Counted from the first letter of the stretch, positions 45,320 to 55,127 are shown. The stretch is 64,000 bases of DNA from Moraxella nasibovis (GCF_029581575.1 NZ_CP089975.1:434001-498000); one strand, 5' to 3'. Numbers and translations are program-made. The notes: a model not told the origin generated them from the letters alone.

Positions 45320-46837
45320 TCAGAAAAAACCCATCGCTTTGGTGCTATATGACACCAGCATGCATTTGGTTTGTTGGTAGTGTTCTAGCATCATTTTGTG
45401 GTTTTCACGCCCGATGCCAGATTGCTTGTAGCCACCAAATGCTGCGTGGGCAGGGTAGATGTGATAGCAGTTTGTCCACACACGACCCGCCTGAATGCCA
45501 CGACCAAAGCGATAGGCTTTATTGACATCCCGAGTCCAGATGCCCGCACCTAAGCCAAACAGCGTGTCATTGGCGATGTGTAGCGCCTCTTCATCACTGC
45601 TGAACTTGGTGACGGCAAGCACAGGTCCAAAGATTTCTTCTTGGAAGATACGCATGTCATTATTGCCCTCAAAGATGGTCGGCTGAATGTAGTAGCCGTC
45701 CTCGTCTCGCTTGTCTTCTTCGCCGCCAACCAAGACTTTGGCGCCTTCTTGCTTGCCGATGTCAAGATAAGACAGAATCTTTTTAAGCTGCTCTTCGCTG
45801 GCTTGTGCGCCGACCATCGTTTCGGTGTCTAGCGGACTGCCAAGCTTGAAGTTCTTCACACGCTCGATGCATTTTTCCATGAATTTGTCGTAGATTTTTT
45901 CATGGACGAGCGCACGAGATGGGCAGGTGCAGACCTCGCCTTGGTTTAGGGCGAACATCACAAGACCCTCTGCTGCCTTGTCCAAGAATTCATCATCAGC
46001 ATCTAAGATGTCTTCAAAGAAAATATTTGGCGATTTGCCGCCCAACTCAAGCGTGACTGGAATGAGATTTTCACTGGCATAGCCCATGATCAGGCGACCT
46101 GTGCCCGTTTCACCAGTAAAGGCGATCTTGGCAATGCGCTTGCTGGATGCCAGTGGCTTACCTGCCTCCAAGCCAAAGCCATTGACGACATTAAGCACGC
46201 CTTTTGGCAAGATGTCATTGATGCCGATGGTGTCAAGCAAATATAGGAATGATGCTGGGGTCTGCTCGGCAAGCTTTAAGACGATGCAGTTGCCAGCTGC
46301 CAGTGCCGGGGCGATTTTCCAGATCGCTATCAGGATTGGAAAGTTCCATGGAATGATCTGACCGACCACACCCAAAGGCTCATGAAAATGATACGCCACG
46401 GTGTCTTCATCGATTTGGCTGATGCCACCTTCTTGGGCACGGATACAGCCGGCAAAATAACGCAAGTGATCCACCGCCAAAGGAATGTCAGCCGCCAGCG
46501 TCTCACGCACAGGCTTGCCGTTGTCGTAAGTCTCGGCGATGGCGATTTTTTCTAGATTTTCTTCGATTTTATCCGCCATTTTCAAAAGAATGTTGGCACG
46601 ATCGGTCGGGCTGGTCTTGCCCCAAGCGTCTTTGGCGGCGTGAGCGGCATCCAGTGCCTTTTCGATGTCTGCTTCTTGTGAGCGGGCGACCTGACAGATG
46701 AGCGCGCCGTCCACAGGGCTTGAATTGTCAAAATATTGACCATCCACAGGGGCGACCCATTCGCCACCGATGAAGTTGTCGTATTTTTTGCGAAATTGGA
46801 CGGGGGAATTTTGGGTGTTGGGGGTGTCGTATTTCAT
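45320..46837 (-). CDS. NAD+-dependent aldehyde dehydrogenase (ExaC/AldB group)
   Basis: It oxidises aldehydes such as acetaldehyde to acids. The N-terminal region [27 protein letters not shown], the NAD loop [21 protein letters not shown], the general base in [16 protein letters not shown] and the nucleophile cysteine in [17 protein letters not shown] match ALDH. The C-terminal YSTKAMGFF is typical of the ExaC/AldB acetaldehyde group. The length is 505 aa. It is monocistronic with its own terminator. The exact substrate is not readable. Confidence 0.93.
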   Translation of the reverse strand: MKYDTPNTQNSPVQFRKKYDNFIGGEWVAPVDGQYFDNSSPVDGALICQVARSQEADIEKALDAAHAAKDAWGKTSPTDRANILLKMADKIEENLEKIAIAETYDNGKPVRETLAADIPLAVDHLRYFAGCIRAQEGGISQIDEDTVAYHFHEPLGVVGQIIPWNFPILIAIWKIAPALAAGNCIVLKLAEQTPASFLYLLDTIGINDILPKGVLNVVNGFGLEAGKPLASSKRIAKIAFTGETGTGRLIMGYASENLIPVTLELGGKSPNIFFEDILDADDEFLDKAAEGLVMFALNQGEVCTCPSRALVHEKIYDKFMEKCIERVKNFKLGSPLDTETMVGAQASEEQLKKILSYLDIGKQEGAKVLVGGEEDKRDEDGYYIQPTIFEGNNDMRIFQEEIFGPVLAVTKFSSDEEALHIANDTLFGLGAGIWTRDVNKAYRFGRGIQAGRVWTNCYHIYPAHAAFGGYKQSGIGRENHKMMLEHYQQTKCMLVSYSTKAMGFF

Positions 46838-47131
46838 AAGCTTATCCTTAACTGTGAAATCTGTGGGTCAAATCCATGTGCGCCGAGCCAGTCATTTTCA
46901 TGATTTGTCAAATTTAATGATTTGCCAAAAAGCTTGCAACGCTAAACCGACAAAGCTTGGACGCTGCGGCGTACGACTTTACAATAGCAAATCATCAGCG
47001 GTGCTGCACTTAGCTTTTTGTAAAGTTTTGTAAAATTCTGGGGGAGATTTAACGAGACGATGGCGTGTGTGAGCACTTTTTGTACATCGTAAAAAATCTT
47101 TGTCAAAACTCACCCCAAGCCTTAAAAACTG
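46838..47131. other. Intergenic region, dehydrogenase-helicase
   Basis: This lies between two divergent genes and holds no supported coding frame. A dehydrogenase promoter should be here, but no clear -10 was found on the minus strand near its start. Confidence 0.4.
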
Positions 47132-47140
47132 TGCTATGCT
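47132..47140 (+). promoter_or_regulatory. Promoter before the helicase (extended -10)
   Basis: TGCTATGCT is an extended -10 at 75 bp before the helicase start. Transcription from here would put the TTTGAC array in the transcribed leader. Confidence 0.5.
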
Positions 47141-47172
47141 AATGGGTTATTGATGACGCAATGATGACAATT

Positions 47173-47211
47173 TTTGACGCAGCTTTGACATAATTTTGAC
47201 ACGATTTAGAC
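47173..47211 (+). promoter_or_regulatory. TTTGAC array with 11-bp period (operator candidate)
   Basis: Four hexamers start exactly 11 bp apart: TTTGAC at 47173, 47184 and 47195 and TTAGAC at 47206. Two further GAC steps at about the same spacing lie upstream. Hexamer-plus-five-spacer direct repeats are the usual site type for OmpR/PhoB-family response regulators. The array ends 4 nt before the helicase ATG and replaces its ribosome binding site. Confidence 0.55.
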
Positions 47212-47215
47212 GCAC

Positions 47216-49051
47216 ATGAAACAATCGACCGCATTAGACATCTTAAAAACAGGGCAAAATGTCTTTTTGACAGGGCAGGCAGGCGCTGGCAAAACCTATC
47301 TTTTAAATCAATACATTGACTACCTAAGAGCAAGAGGTATTCCTGTCGCCATCACAGCAAGTACGGGCATCGCTGCCACGCACATGAATGGCATGACGAT
47401 ACATTCTTGGTCGGGCATGGGCATCAAAGACAGCTTTGAGCCGTCGGATTTTAAACGCCTAAAATCCCGCCAAGTGGTGTATGATCGCATAAAAGACGCC
47501 AAGGTCTTGATCGTCGATGAGATCTCTATGCTGCACGCCAAGCAGGTGGATCTGTTGAATGAAATTTTAAAAGTCATTCGTGATGATGGCTCGGCGTTTG
47601 GCGGCATTCAGGTGATTTTTTCAGGCGACTTTTTTCAGCTGCCACCTGTGGGTAATAAGGGTGAGACCAACAAAGAAAAGTTTGCGTTCATGGCGAAATC
47701 TTGGCTTGAGGCGAATTTTCAAGTGTGCTATCTCACCGAACAGCACCGTCAGTCTGCCGACGGTGAGCATGGGCGGTTTGGCGTGTCTTTAAATGACATT
47801 TTAAATCAAATCCGTGACCAAGAAGTCAGCGATTCTGCCATCCGTGCGCTCAAAGCCACTGAGCAAAACGACATCTGTATCAACCGCACTCGTCTTTATA
47901 CGCACAATGCCAATGTCGATGAAATCAACGAAAGCGAAATCCGCAAAATCGATGGTAAGTCGCACAAATTTACCGCAAGCACACTGGGCGATAAGGCGCT
48001 AGTCGAGTCGCTCAAAAAAAGCGTGCGTGCGCCTGAGGAGCTGCTGCTCAAAGTGGGCGCTAAGGTCATGTTTGTCAAAAACAACCCAAACCTTGCCGTG
48101 TCAAATGGCACGCTGGGCGAGGTGGTGGAATTTGTGTCATTAAGTGATGATGATCACCCCTTCGGCTCGGCTGCTGCGCCCGTCTATCCCAAGGTGCGCC
48201 TTAACAGTGGGCGCACGGTCATCGCTGAGCCTGAGGACTGGGTGGTGGAGAATAATGAAGGCGAGGTGCTGGCAAGCTATACCCAAGTGCCGCTGTGCCT
48301 TGCGTGGGCGATAACCATTCACAAATCACAAGGCATGACGCTGGATGCTGCGGAGATTGATTTGTCCCGCACTTTTGAGATGGGGCAGGGTTATGTGGCG
48401 CTGTCTCGATTGCGTTCGCTTGATGGATTAAAGCTTTTGGGGTTTAATCAAAAAAGCTTGCTTTTGGATGAGTGGGTGTTTCGTGTGGATAAGCGCTTGC
48501 AAGAGCTGGCTTCTGAATTGGCGCTGAAATTTGACACACTGGATGTTGATGCACTTCGTAAGATTCATGATACTTTCATTCGTGTGTCTGATGGCATTAC
48601 TCGAAAAGACATCATTCTTGCCAATGAAAAGCGCATCGCCGCTGAAAAACAAGCCATCGCCCAGCGTGCGCACATCAAAGAAAACGACATCCATGCGATG
48701 AAAAATAAGCCATCTCAGCTTGGGCAGACGCTACAAGAGACCAAAATCCTTTTGGAGCAAGGGCTTGACATCAGCGAGATCGCCGCCAAGCGCTCTTTGG
48801 CAGATGCGACCATCATCGGACACATTGACCAGCTTTATCAGCAAGATCGGTCTTTAAAGATAGGCCATGTACGGCCTGATGATGCCAGCATTGACGCTGT
48901 GCAGGCGGCGTACGACACGCTTGAATCACAAGGTGAATTTGCCGAAGGAGTGAGACTTCGCCCCATCGTTGAAATGCTAGATGGCTATGGCTATAACGCC
49001 GTGCGTTTGGCGCTGATTTTTATTAACAAAAAAGACGATCAAAATGCTTAA
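47216..49051 (+). CDS. Pif1/RecD-like ATP-dependent DNA helicase
   Basis: A superfamily 1B 5'-3' helicase. Walker A is GQAGAGKTYLL (residues 20-30), Walker B is VLIVDEISMLHAKQVDLL, and GGIQVIFSGDFFQLPPVG follows. The UvrD_C_2-type ATP-binding motif LAWAITIHKSQGMTLDAAEIDLSRTFEMGQGYVALSRLR lies near residue 365-405. The C-terminus carries a helix-turn-helix of the HTH_40 type (TKILLEQGLDISEIAAKRSLADATIIGHIDQL). The length of 611 aa suits chromosomal Pif1-like helicases. No ribosome binding site is visible; an 11-bp-period array stands there instead. It overlaps the next gene by 8 bp. Confidence 0.9.
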   Translation: MKQSTALDILKTGQNVFLTGQAGAGKTYLLNQYIDYLRARGIPVAITASTGIAATHMNGMTIHSWSGMGIKDSFEPSDFKRLKSRQVVYDRIKDAKVLIVDEISMLHAKQVDLLNEILKVIRDDGSAFGGIQVIFSGDFFQLPPVGNKGETNKEKFAFMAKSWLEANFQVCYLTEQHRQSADGEHGRFGVSLNDILNQIRDQEVSDSAIRALKATEQNDICINRTRLYTHNANVDEINESEIRKIDGKSHKFTASTLGDKALVESLKKSVRAPEELLLKVGAKVMFVKNNPNLAVSNGTLGEVVEFVSLSDDDHPFGSAAAPVYPKVRLNSGRTVIAEPEDWVVENNEGEVLASYTQVPLCLAWAITIHKSQGMTLDAAEIDLSRTFEMGQGYVALSRLRSLDGLKLLGFNQKSLLLDEWVFRVDKRLQELASELALKFDTLDVDALRKIHDTFIRVSDGITRKDIILANEKRIAAEKQAIAQRAHIKENDIHAMKNKPSQLGQTLQETKILLEQGLDISEIAAKRSLADATIIGHIDQLYQQDRSLKIGHVRPDDASIDAVQAAYDTLESQGEFAEGVRLRPIVEMLDGYGYNAVRLALIFINKKDDQNA

Positions 49052-50108
49052 CGATACCCAACCCCAAAAGCTGCGTCTGGCGATCAATGGCTTTGGTCGC
49101 ATAGGGCGAAATGTTTTGCGTGCCTTTGTCAAAGCGCCAGAAAAATTTGCAAGCATTGAGATCGTCGCCATCAATGATGTGGCGGATTTTGAGTCGCTTT
49201 TGCATTTGTTAAGATTTGACTCCACGCACGGCAGGCTGTCGGATTTGGGGGTGCAGGCTGACATCATGCACAAAGAGGGTCGAGCCATGCTTTGTCTGAG
49301 CAAAGATGAATATCAATGGCAAATCCTACTCATCAATGAGCCAAACCCAAGTCTTATGCCGTGGGCGGCTTTGGCTGTGGATGTGGTGCTAGAATGCACG
49401 GGTAAATTTCGCTCTTATGCTGATGCTTCGCACCATCGCACGGCGGGAGCGGCACAGGTCATCGTGGGGGCGGCGCCATTTGACGAAGTGGATGCCAGTG
49501 TCGTGATGGGCGTGAATGATGAGCTGCTCAATAGGCGACTGCCCATCATTTCAAGTGTATCTTGCACCACGCAGGCGCTCGTTCCGCTACTGTCGGTGCT
49601 TGATGAGCGCTTTGGTGTTGACAGCGTGATGATGACGGAAATCCATGCGCTGACAGCCGATCAGAATGTGCTTGATCAAGCGCATCGTGATTTGCGCCGT
49701 GCCAGAGCAGGCAGTCACAACATCATTCCTACCACTTCAAGCAGCATCAACGCCACCGAGCGTGTGTTGCCATTTTTAAAGGATAGGATTAACGGTCATT
49801 CCATTCGTGTGCCTACCATCAATGTGGCGGCGATTGATGTGAATGTGCTGTTTAAGACTCGGACGAGTGCAGATGAAGTGGCAGATTTTTTACGCCAAAT
49901 CAGCCGTGAGCGTCTATCAGGCATCATGGGCTTTACTGATGAGCCGTTGGTGTCGAGTGATTTTATTGGCGATGCGCACTCTTTGGTGATTGATGGCGGT
50001 CAAATCATGCAGTCAGGCGAGCAGGTGAAAATCTTTGCCTGGTATGACAACGAATGGGGCTACGCCAATCGTCTGCTGGACATGTGCGCCATTTTGGCAC
50101 GCCGTTAG
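49044..50108 (+). CDS. epd: Erythrose-4-phosphate dehydrogenase/GAPDH-like
   Basis: A NAD-dependent aldose-phosphate dehydrogenase. The Rossmann opening LRLAINGFGRIGRNVLRAFV and the catalytic Cys174 in SSVSCTTQALVPLL with His201 in MMTEIHALTADQNV are present. The segment DQAHRDLRRARAGSHNIIPTTSS and SIRVPTINVAAIDVNVLFKTR resemble Epd, which supplies erythronate-4-phosphate for pyridoxal phosphate. Classical GAPDH function is the alternative, and SCTTQ differs from the usual SCTTN. The gene overlaps the helicase by 8 bp, so translation is coupled. The length is 354 aa. Confidence 0.72.
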   Translation: MLNDTQPQKLRLAINGFGRIGRNVLRAFVKAPEKFASIEIVAINDVADFESLLHLLRFDSTHGRLSDLGVQADIMHKEGRAMLCLSKDEYQWQILLINEPNPSLMPWAALAVDVVLECTGKFRSYADASHHRTAGAAQVIVGAAPFDEVDASVVMGVNDELLNRRLPIISSVSCTTQALVPLLSVLDERFGVDSVMMTEIHALTADQNVLDQAHRDLRRARAGSHNIIPTTSSSINATERVLPFLKDRINGHSIRVPTINVAAIDVNVLFKTRTSADEVADFLRQISRERLSGIMGFTDEPLVSSDFIGDAHSLVIDGGQIMQSGEQVKIFAWYDNEWGYANRLLDMCAILARR

Positions 50109-50133
50109 CTTAACCACCTACGCCAATCAAAAC

Positions 50134-50168
50134 AAAAAAGACCAATCACGCACGATTGGTCTTTTTTC
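50134..50168. terminator. Bidirectional terminator between epd and proS
   Basis: AAAAAAGACCAATC and GATTGGTCTTTTTT pair perfectly around a 6-nt loop, with T-runs on both strands. It serves the convergent epd and proS genes. Confidence 0.94.
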
Positions 50169-50185
50169 TTCATCATACAAGAGTA

Positions 50186-51913
50186 TCAAAACTTCGCCAA
50201 TACTTCATCCAGATCCAGCATGACTTTCTCGCCATTGGCTCGATTGACATACTCGTATTTATTTTCGGCAAGGTTGCGTTCTGAGACGACAATGCGGTGC
50301 GGAATGCCGGTCAATTCAAGGTCGGCAAATTTCACACCAGGGCGTTCATCTCGGTCGTCTAGTAGGACATTGACGCCTTTGGCTTTAAGCTGTGCGTATA
50401 GCTCGTCTGCTTTGGCTTCTGCCAAGCCGTCTTTTGAACGCATTGGCACGATGGCGACATAAAATGGTGCGATGTTGTCGTCTGGGTTTGGCGTATCTGC
50501 CCAGATGATGCCGTTTTCGTCGTGGTTTTGTTCGATGGCGGCGGCGATGATACGACTCACACCAATGCCATAGCAGCCCATCATCAGCGTTACTGGCTTG
50601 CCTTCTTTGCCTAAAACCTTGCAGCCCAAAGCGTCAGAGTATTTGTCGCCCAGCTGGAAAATATGACCCACTTCAATGCCACGCTTGATAGACAGCACGC
50701 CTTTGCCGTCAGGGCTTGGGTCGCCATCAACAACATTGCGAATATCCACCACGCCTGCGATGACAGCATCTCGCTCCCAGTTCATGCCTGTGGTGTGCTT
50801 GTGTTCGATGTTCGCACCAGACACAAAATCCGACAGAGCGGCAGCACTGCGATCCACAAACACAGGAATGCCAAATTCTGCCAAATCCACGCTGATGTAG
50901 CCCTTAATCAAGCCTGCTGCTTTGATTTCTTCTTCGCTTGCCATCGTAAATGGCGTGCCAACTTCGGCGATTTTTTCGGCTTTGATTTCGTTTAATTCGT
51001 GATCGCCACGCACGATCAATGCCACCAGTTTTGGCATGTCAGGATTTTCTTCTGAATGTGAGCCTTTGACGATGAGTGTTTTGACAGTTTGTTTTAAATC
51101 AATGCCCAAATGCTCGGCGACTTCTTCGCAAGTTGGCATATTTGGCGTATCGACATCTTGGCGAGCCTGAGTTGGGGCTTTGCGTTCATCAAAGCAGACA
51201 GCTTCGGCAAGCTCAATGTTCGCCGCAAAATCCGATTCGCTAGAAAAAGCGATGTCATCTTCGCCACTTTGAGCTAGTACATGAAATTCGTGCGAGGCAA
51301 AACCACCGATTGAGCCTGTGTCGGCTTGCACGGCACGGAAATTTAGCCCCAAGCGAGTAAAGATGCGGCTGTAAGCATCGTACATGTCTTGATAAGTTTC
51401 TGCCAAACTTTCCTTATCAATGTGGAAAGAGTAGGCGTCTTTCATTGTAAATTCTCTGGCGCGCATTACGCCAAAACGAGGGCGGATTTCGTCACGGAAT
51501 TTGGTTTGGATTTGATAATAGGTGGTCGGTAGCTGTTTGTAGCTTTTTAGTTCGTTTCTGGCGATGTCAGTGATGACTTCTTCGTGCGTCGGACCAAGCA
51601 CAAAATCACGCTGATGGCGGTCTTTAAAACGCAAAAGCTCTGCCCCATAATCTTCCCAGCGACCAGACTCTTGCCACAGCTCGGCAGGCTGAGTGACTGG
51701 CATCAGTAGCTCTTGGGCGTTAATGCCGTCCATCTCTTCACGGACGATTTTCTCGACACGCTTTAACACTCTAAGACCTGCGGGCATCCACACATACAGA
51801 CCAGAGGCAAGTTTTCGGATTAAGCCTGCTCGCACCATCAGCTGGCTTGAGACGATGTCGGCATCGCTCGGTGTTTCTTTTAAAGTGGCAAAGGTAAATT
51901 GACTGGCTTTCAT
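50186..51913 (-). CDS. proS: Proline--tRNA ligase
   Basis: A class II aminoacyl-tRNA synthetase of the bacterial type with an editing insertion. It begins [46 protein letters not shown]. Motif 2 is near [32 protein letters not shown]. The INS/YbaK-like editing domain lies in the middle, and motif 3 is [16 protein letters not shown]. The ATG at 51913 with AAGGG upstream gives 575 aa, the family length. The upstream start at 51955 adds a hydrophobic run and is rejected. Confidence 0.97.
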   Translation of the reverse strand: MKASQFTFATLKETPSDADIVSSQLMVRAGLIRKLASGLYVWMPAGLRVLKRVEKIVREEMDGINAQELLMPVTQPAELWQESGRWEDYGAELLRFKDRHQRDFVLGPTHEEVITDIARNELKSYKQLPTTYYQIQTKFRDEIRPRFGVMRAREFTMKDAYSFHIDKESLAETYQDMYDAYSRIFTRLGLNFRAVQADTGSIGGFASHEFHVLAQSGEDDIAFSSESDFAANIELAEAVCFDERKAPTQARQDVDTPNMPTCEEVAEHLGIDLKQTVKTLIVKGSHSEENPDMPKLVALIVRGDHELNEIKAEKIAEVGTPFTMASEEEIKAAGLIKGYISVDLAEFGIPVFVDRSAAALSDFVSGANIEHKHTTGMNWERDAVIAGVVDIRNVVDGDPSPDGKGVLSIKRGIEVGHIFQLGDKYSDALGCKVLGKEGKPVTLMMGCYGIGVSRIIAAAIEQNHDENGIIWADTPNPDDNIAPFYVAIVPMRSKDGLAEAKADELYAQLKAKGVNVLLDDRDERPGVKFADLELTGIPHRIVVSERNLAENKYEYVNRANGEKVMLDLDEVLAKF

Positions 51914-51968
51914 AACAACCCTTAAAAATACAAAAATTAGAAATGCAAAATACAATGGTAAATGTGCT

Positions 51969-51998
51969 ATATTAAGGCAATTTTAACCACTTGTGCAA
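51969..51998 (-). promoter_or_regulatory. Promoter before proS
   Basis: On the minus strand TTGCAC (51993-51998) and TAATAT (51969-51974) are 18 bp apart. The leader is about 50 nt. On the plus strand the overlapping TGCTATATT could serve the DUF4230 gene. Confidence 0.5.
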
Positions 51999-52118
51999 CT
52001 TAAATTTTTCAAATTTTTCAAATTTTTAAAATTTTTTAAAAAATTGCCCACAATCTTGATATTTGTGGTACATTGAAATTTAAAAATTAAAATAACTTAA
52101 AATAAGCTTGGAGGTCTG

Positions 52119-52790
52119 ATGGCAGAGCGTAGCCGATTTTCTGCATTTCATGTGGCGCTGATGTTGGTGCTTGTTATTTTGCTTGGGCTGTTTGCCAAGG
52201 CGATGATTGACAAGGCAAGTGAGCCTAAGGTGCAAGCGATCACTCGTGATGGTGTCATCACTGACATCCAGAAGCTCTCTCGCTTGCAGTCGGTGGCTTT
52301 TTCGGTGGATACCATCATCACGGCAAATAAATCCGGCACTTGGCAAAGGCTGTGGCAAGATGAGCAAAAGGGGTTGTTTGTGGCGCATGGGCGAGTGCTG
52401 GCGGGCGTGGACTTGTCCAAGATCAGCCCTGAGATGGTGCAGGTTGCTCATCATGATGACACTGCGCACATCACCATCAGCGTGCCGCCGTCTGAGGTAT
52501 TTGAGGTGTATTTGGATGATTTGGAAGTGTACGACTGGCAGACGGGGCTGTTTGGTACGGTGGGCAATGACCCCAAGCTTTTGAGCCAAGCGCAGACTTC
52601 CGCCAAACAAGAGGTGATGAACAAAGCCTGTCAGGGTGGCGTGATGACGCTGGCTGCGGAGAATGCCGCCGAGCAGATCAAGGGCTTGTTTGCGCTGACG
52701 GGTGCGACGGTGGCGGTGGTCAGTCAAGGCGCAGGTGCGTGTCAGCTGAGCGCATCATCGGCTGTGAATGATAAACCAAATGACAAATAA
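52119..52790 (+). CDS. Membrane-anchored DUF4230 protein
   Basis: A 223-aa protein with one N-terminal membrane helix (FHVALMLVLVILLGLFAKAMI) and an extracytoplasmic domain of the DUF4230 type: LSRLQSVAFSVDTIITA, GRVLAGVDLSKISPEMVQVAHHDDTAHITISVPPSEVFEVYLDDLEVYDWQTGLF. The family occurs in many bacteria and has no known function. It starts after GGAGG 8 nt before ATG. It precedes trpF by 40 nt on the same strand, so co-transcription is likely, without evident functional link. Confidence 0.82.
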   Translation: MAERSRFSAFHVALMLVLVILLGLFAKAMIDKASEPKVQAITRDGVITDIQKLSRLQSVAFSVDTIITANKSGTWQRLWQDEQKGLFVAHGRVLAGVDLSKISPEMVQVAHHDDTAHITISVPPSEVFEVYLDDLEVYDWQTGLFGTVGNDPKLLSQAQTSAKQEVMNKACQGGVMTLAAENAAEQIKGLFALTGATVAVVSQGAGACQLSASSAVNDKPNDK

Positions 52791-52830
52791 AAACGGCAAA
52801 TCATTGATAAATAGACAAAAAAGGACAGCC

Positions 52831-53484
52831 ATGCAAGTCAAATTTTGCGGATTGAGCCAAGTTCAAGACATTAAGAGCGCCTGTGACTTGGGTGTGTCTG
52901 CTGTTGGACTGGTGTTTTATCCGCCAAGCCCACGAGCGGTCAGCATCGCCCAAGCCCAAATGCTCGCATCCGCCGTACCAGCTTTTACCACTGTTGTGGC
53001 GTTGGTCGTGAATATGGGACAAGATGAGCTTGTCAAATTGGCAAAAGATGTCGCCTTTGACATCATTCAATTTCATGGCGATGAAACCCCTGCCGATTGC
53101 CAAACGCTTGCCAAAATGGTAAATAAACGCTGGATAAAAGCAATCCGTGTCAAAGCAGATGACAGCACGAATGATATTTTAAATAAAATCAATGCCTTAA
53201 AAGAGCATGGGGCAAGTGGCGTGATTTTGGATGCTTTTTCGGACAGTGCCTATGGCGGCACGGGGCTTGTCTTTGACTGGGATAAAATCCCTGATGATTC
53301 GCCTTTGCCGATTTATCTGGCGGGGGGATTGACGCCTGATAATATTGGCGAGATTGTGAGCGATAAAGATTTGACGGCAAAGATTCACGGCGTCGATGTC
53401 AGTGGTGGCATTGAAAGGGAGAAGGGCGTGAAGTGTGGGGAGAAAATGCAATTATTTATTCAAAATCTAAGGGGTGGAAGATAA
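52831..53484 (+). CDS. trpF: Phosphoribosylanthranilate isomerase
   Basis: TrpF rearranges phosphoribosylanthranilate in tryptophan synthesis. It begins MQVKFCGLSQVQDIKSACDLGVSAVGLVFYPPSPRAV, with the catalytic Cys in KFCG (usually K(I/F)CGL). IQFHGDE, VILDAFSDSAYGGTGLVFDW and the phosphate-binding LAGGLTPDNIGEI follow. ATG at 52831 with AAGGA upstream gives 217 aa. Its stop overlaps the next start (TAATG), coupling it to an antitoxin. Confidence 0.96.
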   Translation: MQVKFCGLSQVQDIKSACDLGVSAVGLVFYPPSPRAVSIAQAQMLASAVPAFTTVVALVVNMGQDELVKLAKDVAFDIIQFHGDETPADCQTLAKMVNKRWIKAIRVKADDSTNDILNKINALKEHGASGVILDAFSDSAYGGTGLVFDWDKIPDDSPLPIYLAGGLTPDNIGEIVSDKDLTAKIHGVDVSGGIEREKGVKCGEKMQLFIQNLRGGR

Positions 53485-53723
53485 TGATGACCGTAGAAAT
53501 TAACATATTGCCAAGTATTATCCAAAAAGCCATCATGAAAGGTGAGCGAATCAACTTTGCCAATCGAGGTCAGATTGTTGCACATGTGGTAAATGAACCA
53601 AAAAACGACAATCCAACCTTATACGAGTGGGCAATGGCTTATGATGGGGTGGATGTGGCGGATATTGAGATTGATGAAGTTAAGTCAATGCCTAGCCCTA
53701 ATCGTTTTGCGGAGCTTGATTGA
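53484..53723 (+). CDS. Antitoxin of Phd/VapB type
   Basis: A 79-aa protein from the ATG at 53484 (one codon longer than ATG 53487). INILPSIIQKAIMKGERINFANRGQIVAHVVNEP resembles the Phd/YefM fold used by antitoxins. The acidic C-terminal part (YDGVDVADIEIDEVKSMP) would bind the toxin. It overlaps trpF by 1 nt, and its TGA overlaps the PIN toxin start, which is the normal antitoxin-toxin order. Confidence 0.7.
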   Translation: MMTVEINILPSIIQKAIMKGERINFANRGQIVAHVVNEPKNDNPTLYEWAMAYDGVDVADIEIDEVKSMPSPNRFAELD

Positions 53724-54139
53724 TGTATCTGCTGGATAATAATGTCATTTCAGAATTACGCAAAATCAAATCAGGTAAAGCGAATATTGGCGTCATAAAT
53801 TGGGTAAAAGACAAGCCAAAAAATCAAATTTTTACTTGTGATGTCGTGATGATGGAATTGTATCGTGGTGTTTTGCTAAAAGCAAGAAAAGACCCAATGC
53901 AAGGCAAGTATTTAAAAGAATGGTTTGATAATTTTGTGATGTCTTATTTTAATGGCAGAATTTTATCGATAAATTTTGACATCAGTTTGATTTGCGCTGA
54001 ATTCCACACGCCAAATCCACGAGCGGAAAATGATACTTGGATTGCCAGCATTGCCAAATATCACGATTTGATTTTGATTACTCGTAACGAAAGAGATTTT
54101 GAAAACTTACCCGTAAAAGTCATCAACCCATTTATTTAA
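53723..54139 (+). CDS. vapC: PIN-domain toxin (VapC/FitB-like)
   Basis: PIN ribonuclease of 138 aa. The first Asp is in MYLLDNNVISELRK (D5). Later acidic residues lie in VVMMELYRGVLL and NDTWIASIAKYHDLILITRNERDFENL. This WIAS...TRNxxDF end is typical of FitB and VapC toxins. The start at 53723 overlaps the antitoxin stop (TGATG). It sits between trpF and a dehydrogenase gene, inside a trp-linked run. Confidence 0.82.
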   Translation: MYLLDNNVISELRKIKSGKANIGVINWVKDKPKNQIFTCDVVMMELYRGVLLKARKDPMQGKYLKEWFDNFVMSYFNGRILSINFDISLICAEFHTPNPRAENDTWIASIAKYHDLILITRNERDFENLPVKVINPFI

Positions 54140-54149
54140 GGAAAAACCT

Positions 54150-54902
54150 ATGAATATTTTAATCACAGGCGTTACCGCAGGTTTTGGTAGACAGATTGCC
54201 ATCGATTGTGTCAAGGCAGGACATATCGTCATCGGCACGGGCAGGCGAGCGGATAAACTTGGCGAGATTAAAGCGGAACTTGGTGATAATTTCATTCCGC
54301 TGTGCTTTGATGTGTCTGATTTGACCGCCATTAAGTCCGCCCTAGGAAGTTTGGATCAGACGCTTTTGACCAACATCGATGTACTGATCAATAACGCAGG
54401 GCTTGCGCTTGGCTTGGAATCTGCTGACAAAGCCAGCATCGATGACTGGCAGACGATGATTCAGACCAACACGCTGGGACTGGTGCAGATGACGCATCAG
54501 ATTTTGCCATATATGGTCGCCAAAAATGACGGCTTGATCATCAATATCTCATCGACGGCGGGTAATTATCCGTATTTTGGGGCGAATGTCTATGGGGCAA
54601 CCAAGGCGTTTGTGACGCAGTTTAGCCTGAATTTGCGAGCCGATTTGCTTGGCAAAAATGTGCGAGTGACCAACATTGAGCCAGGGCTTTGTGGTGGCAC
54701 GGAGTTTAGCAATGTGCGTTTTCATGGCGATGACGAGAGAGCCAGCAAAGTCTATGAAAATGTTGAATTTATCCGCCCACAAGACATCAGTAATATGGTA
54801 TTATGGCTCATCGATCAGCCCAAGCACATCAACATCAACCGCCTAGAAGTCATGCCTGTGGCGCAGACCTTTGCTGGTTTGACGGTGGCTCGCGATTTGT
54901 AA
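54150..54902 (+). CDS. ydfG: Short-chain dehydrogenase, YdfG-like
   Basis: An NADP-dependent SDR that in the YdfG group oxidises L-allo-threonine and 3-hydroxy acids. ITGVTAGFGRQIAIDCVKAGHIVIGTGRR is the cofactor loop. NNAGLAL, the catalytic Ser in IINISSTAGNYPYFGANVYGATKAF and the YxxxK motif (Y-G-A-T-K) are all visible. The length of 250 aa is typical. The C-terminus INRLEVMPVAQTFAGLTVAR is YdfG-like. It has AAGGA before the ATG and lies between two toxin-antitoxin modules. Confidence 0.85.
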   Translation: MNILITGVTAGFGRQIAIDCVKAGHIVIGTGRRADKLGEIKAELGDNFIPLCFDVSDLTAIKSALGSLDQTLLTNIDVLINNAGLALGLESADKASIDDWQTMIQTNTLGLVQMTHQILPYMVAKNDGLIINISSTAGNYPYFGANVYGATKAFVTQFSLNLRADLLGKNVRVTNIEPGLCGGTEFSNVRFHGDDERASKVYENVEFIRPQDISNMVLWLIDQPKHININRLEVMPVAQTFAGLTVARDL

Positions 54903-54912
54903 GGAGCGAATC

Positions 54913-55122
54913 ATGGAATCTGTAACTTTCACATCAGACAAACGCACCATCCAATTTTTAATAGATTTGGTAAGTCATTTTAATAATCAAAACATTCAAA
55001 TTGATACCAGTATCAAATCAAAAATCAGCAATCGCCAAAAACAAATGGGCACATTGTCTGATTATCCAGCCGATCCTGCTTTTTATGAGCCTTTGGATAA
55101 AGATGAATTGGATAAATGGTAA
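54913..55122 (+). CDS. Antitoxin of the downstream PIN toxin
   Basis: A 69-aa acidic protein ending GTLSDYPADPAFYEPLDKDELDKW. The composition and the overlap with the following PIN gene identify it as an antitoxin; its DNA-binding fold is not recognisable. It starts 10 nt after ydfG with GGAG upstream. Confidence 0.7.
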   Translation: MESVTFTSDKRTIQFLIDLVSHFNNQNIQIDTSIKSKISNRQKQMGTLSDYPADPAFYEPLDKDELDKW

Positions 55123-55127
55123 TTAAA

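Noticed and set aside
47132-47215. Pho box before the helicase
   Set aside because: The period is 11 bp as in Pho boxes, but the units (TTTGAC) do not match CTGTCAT on either strand.
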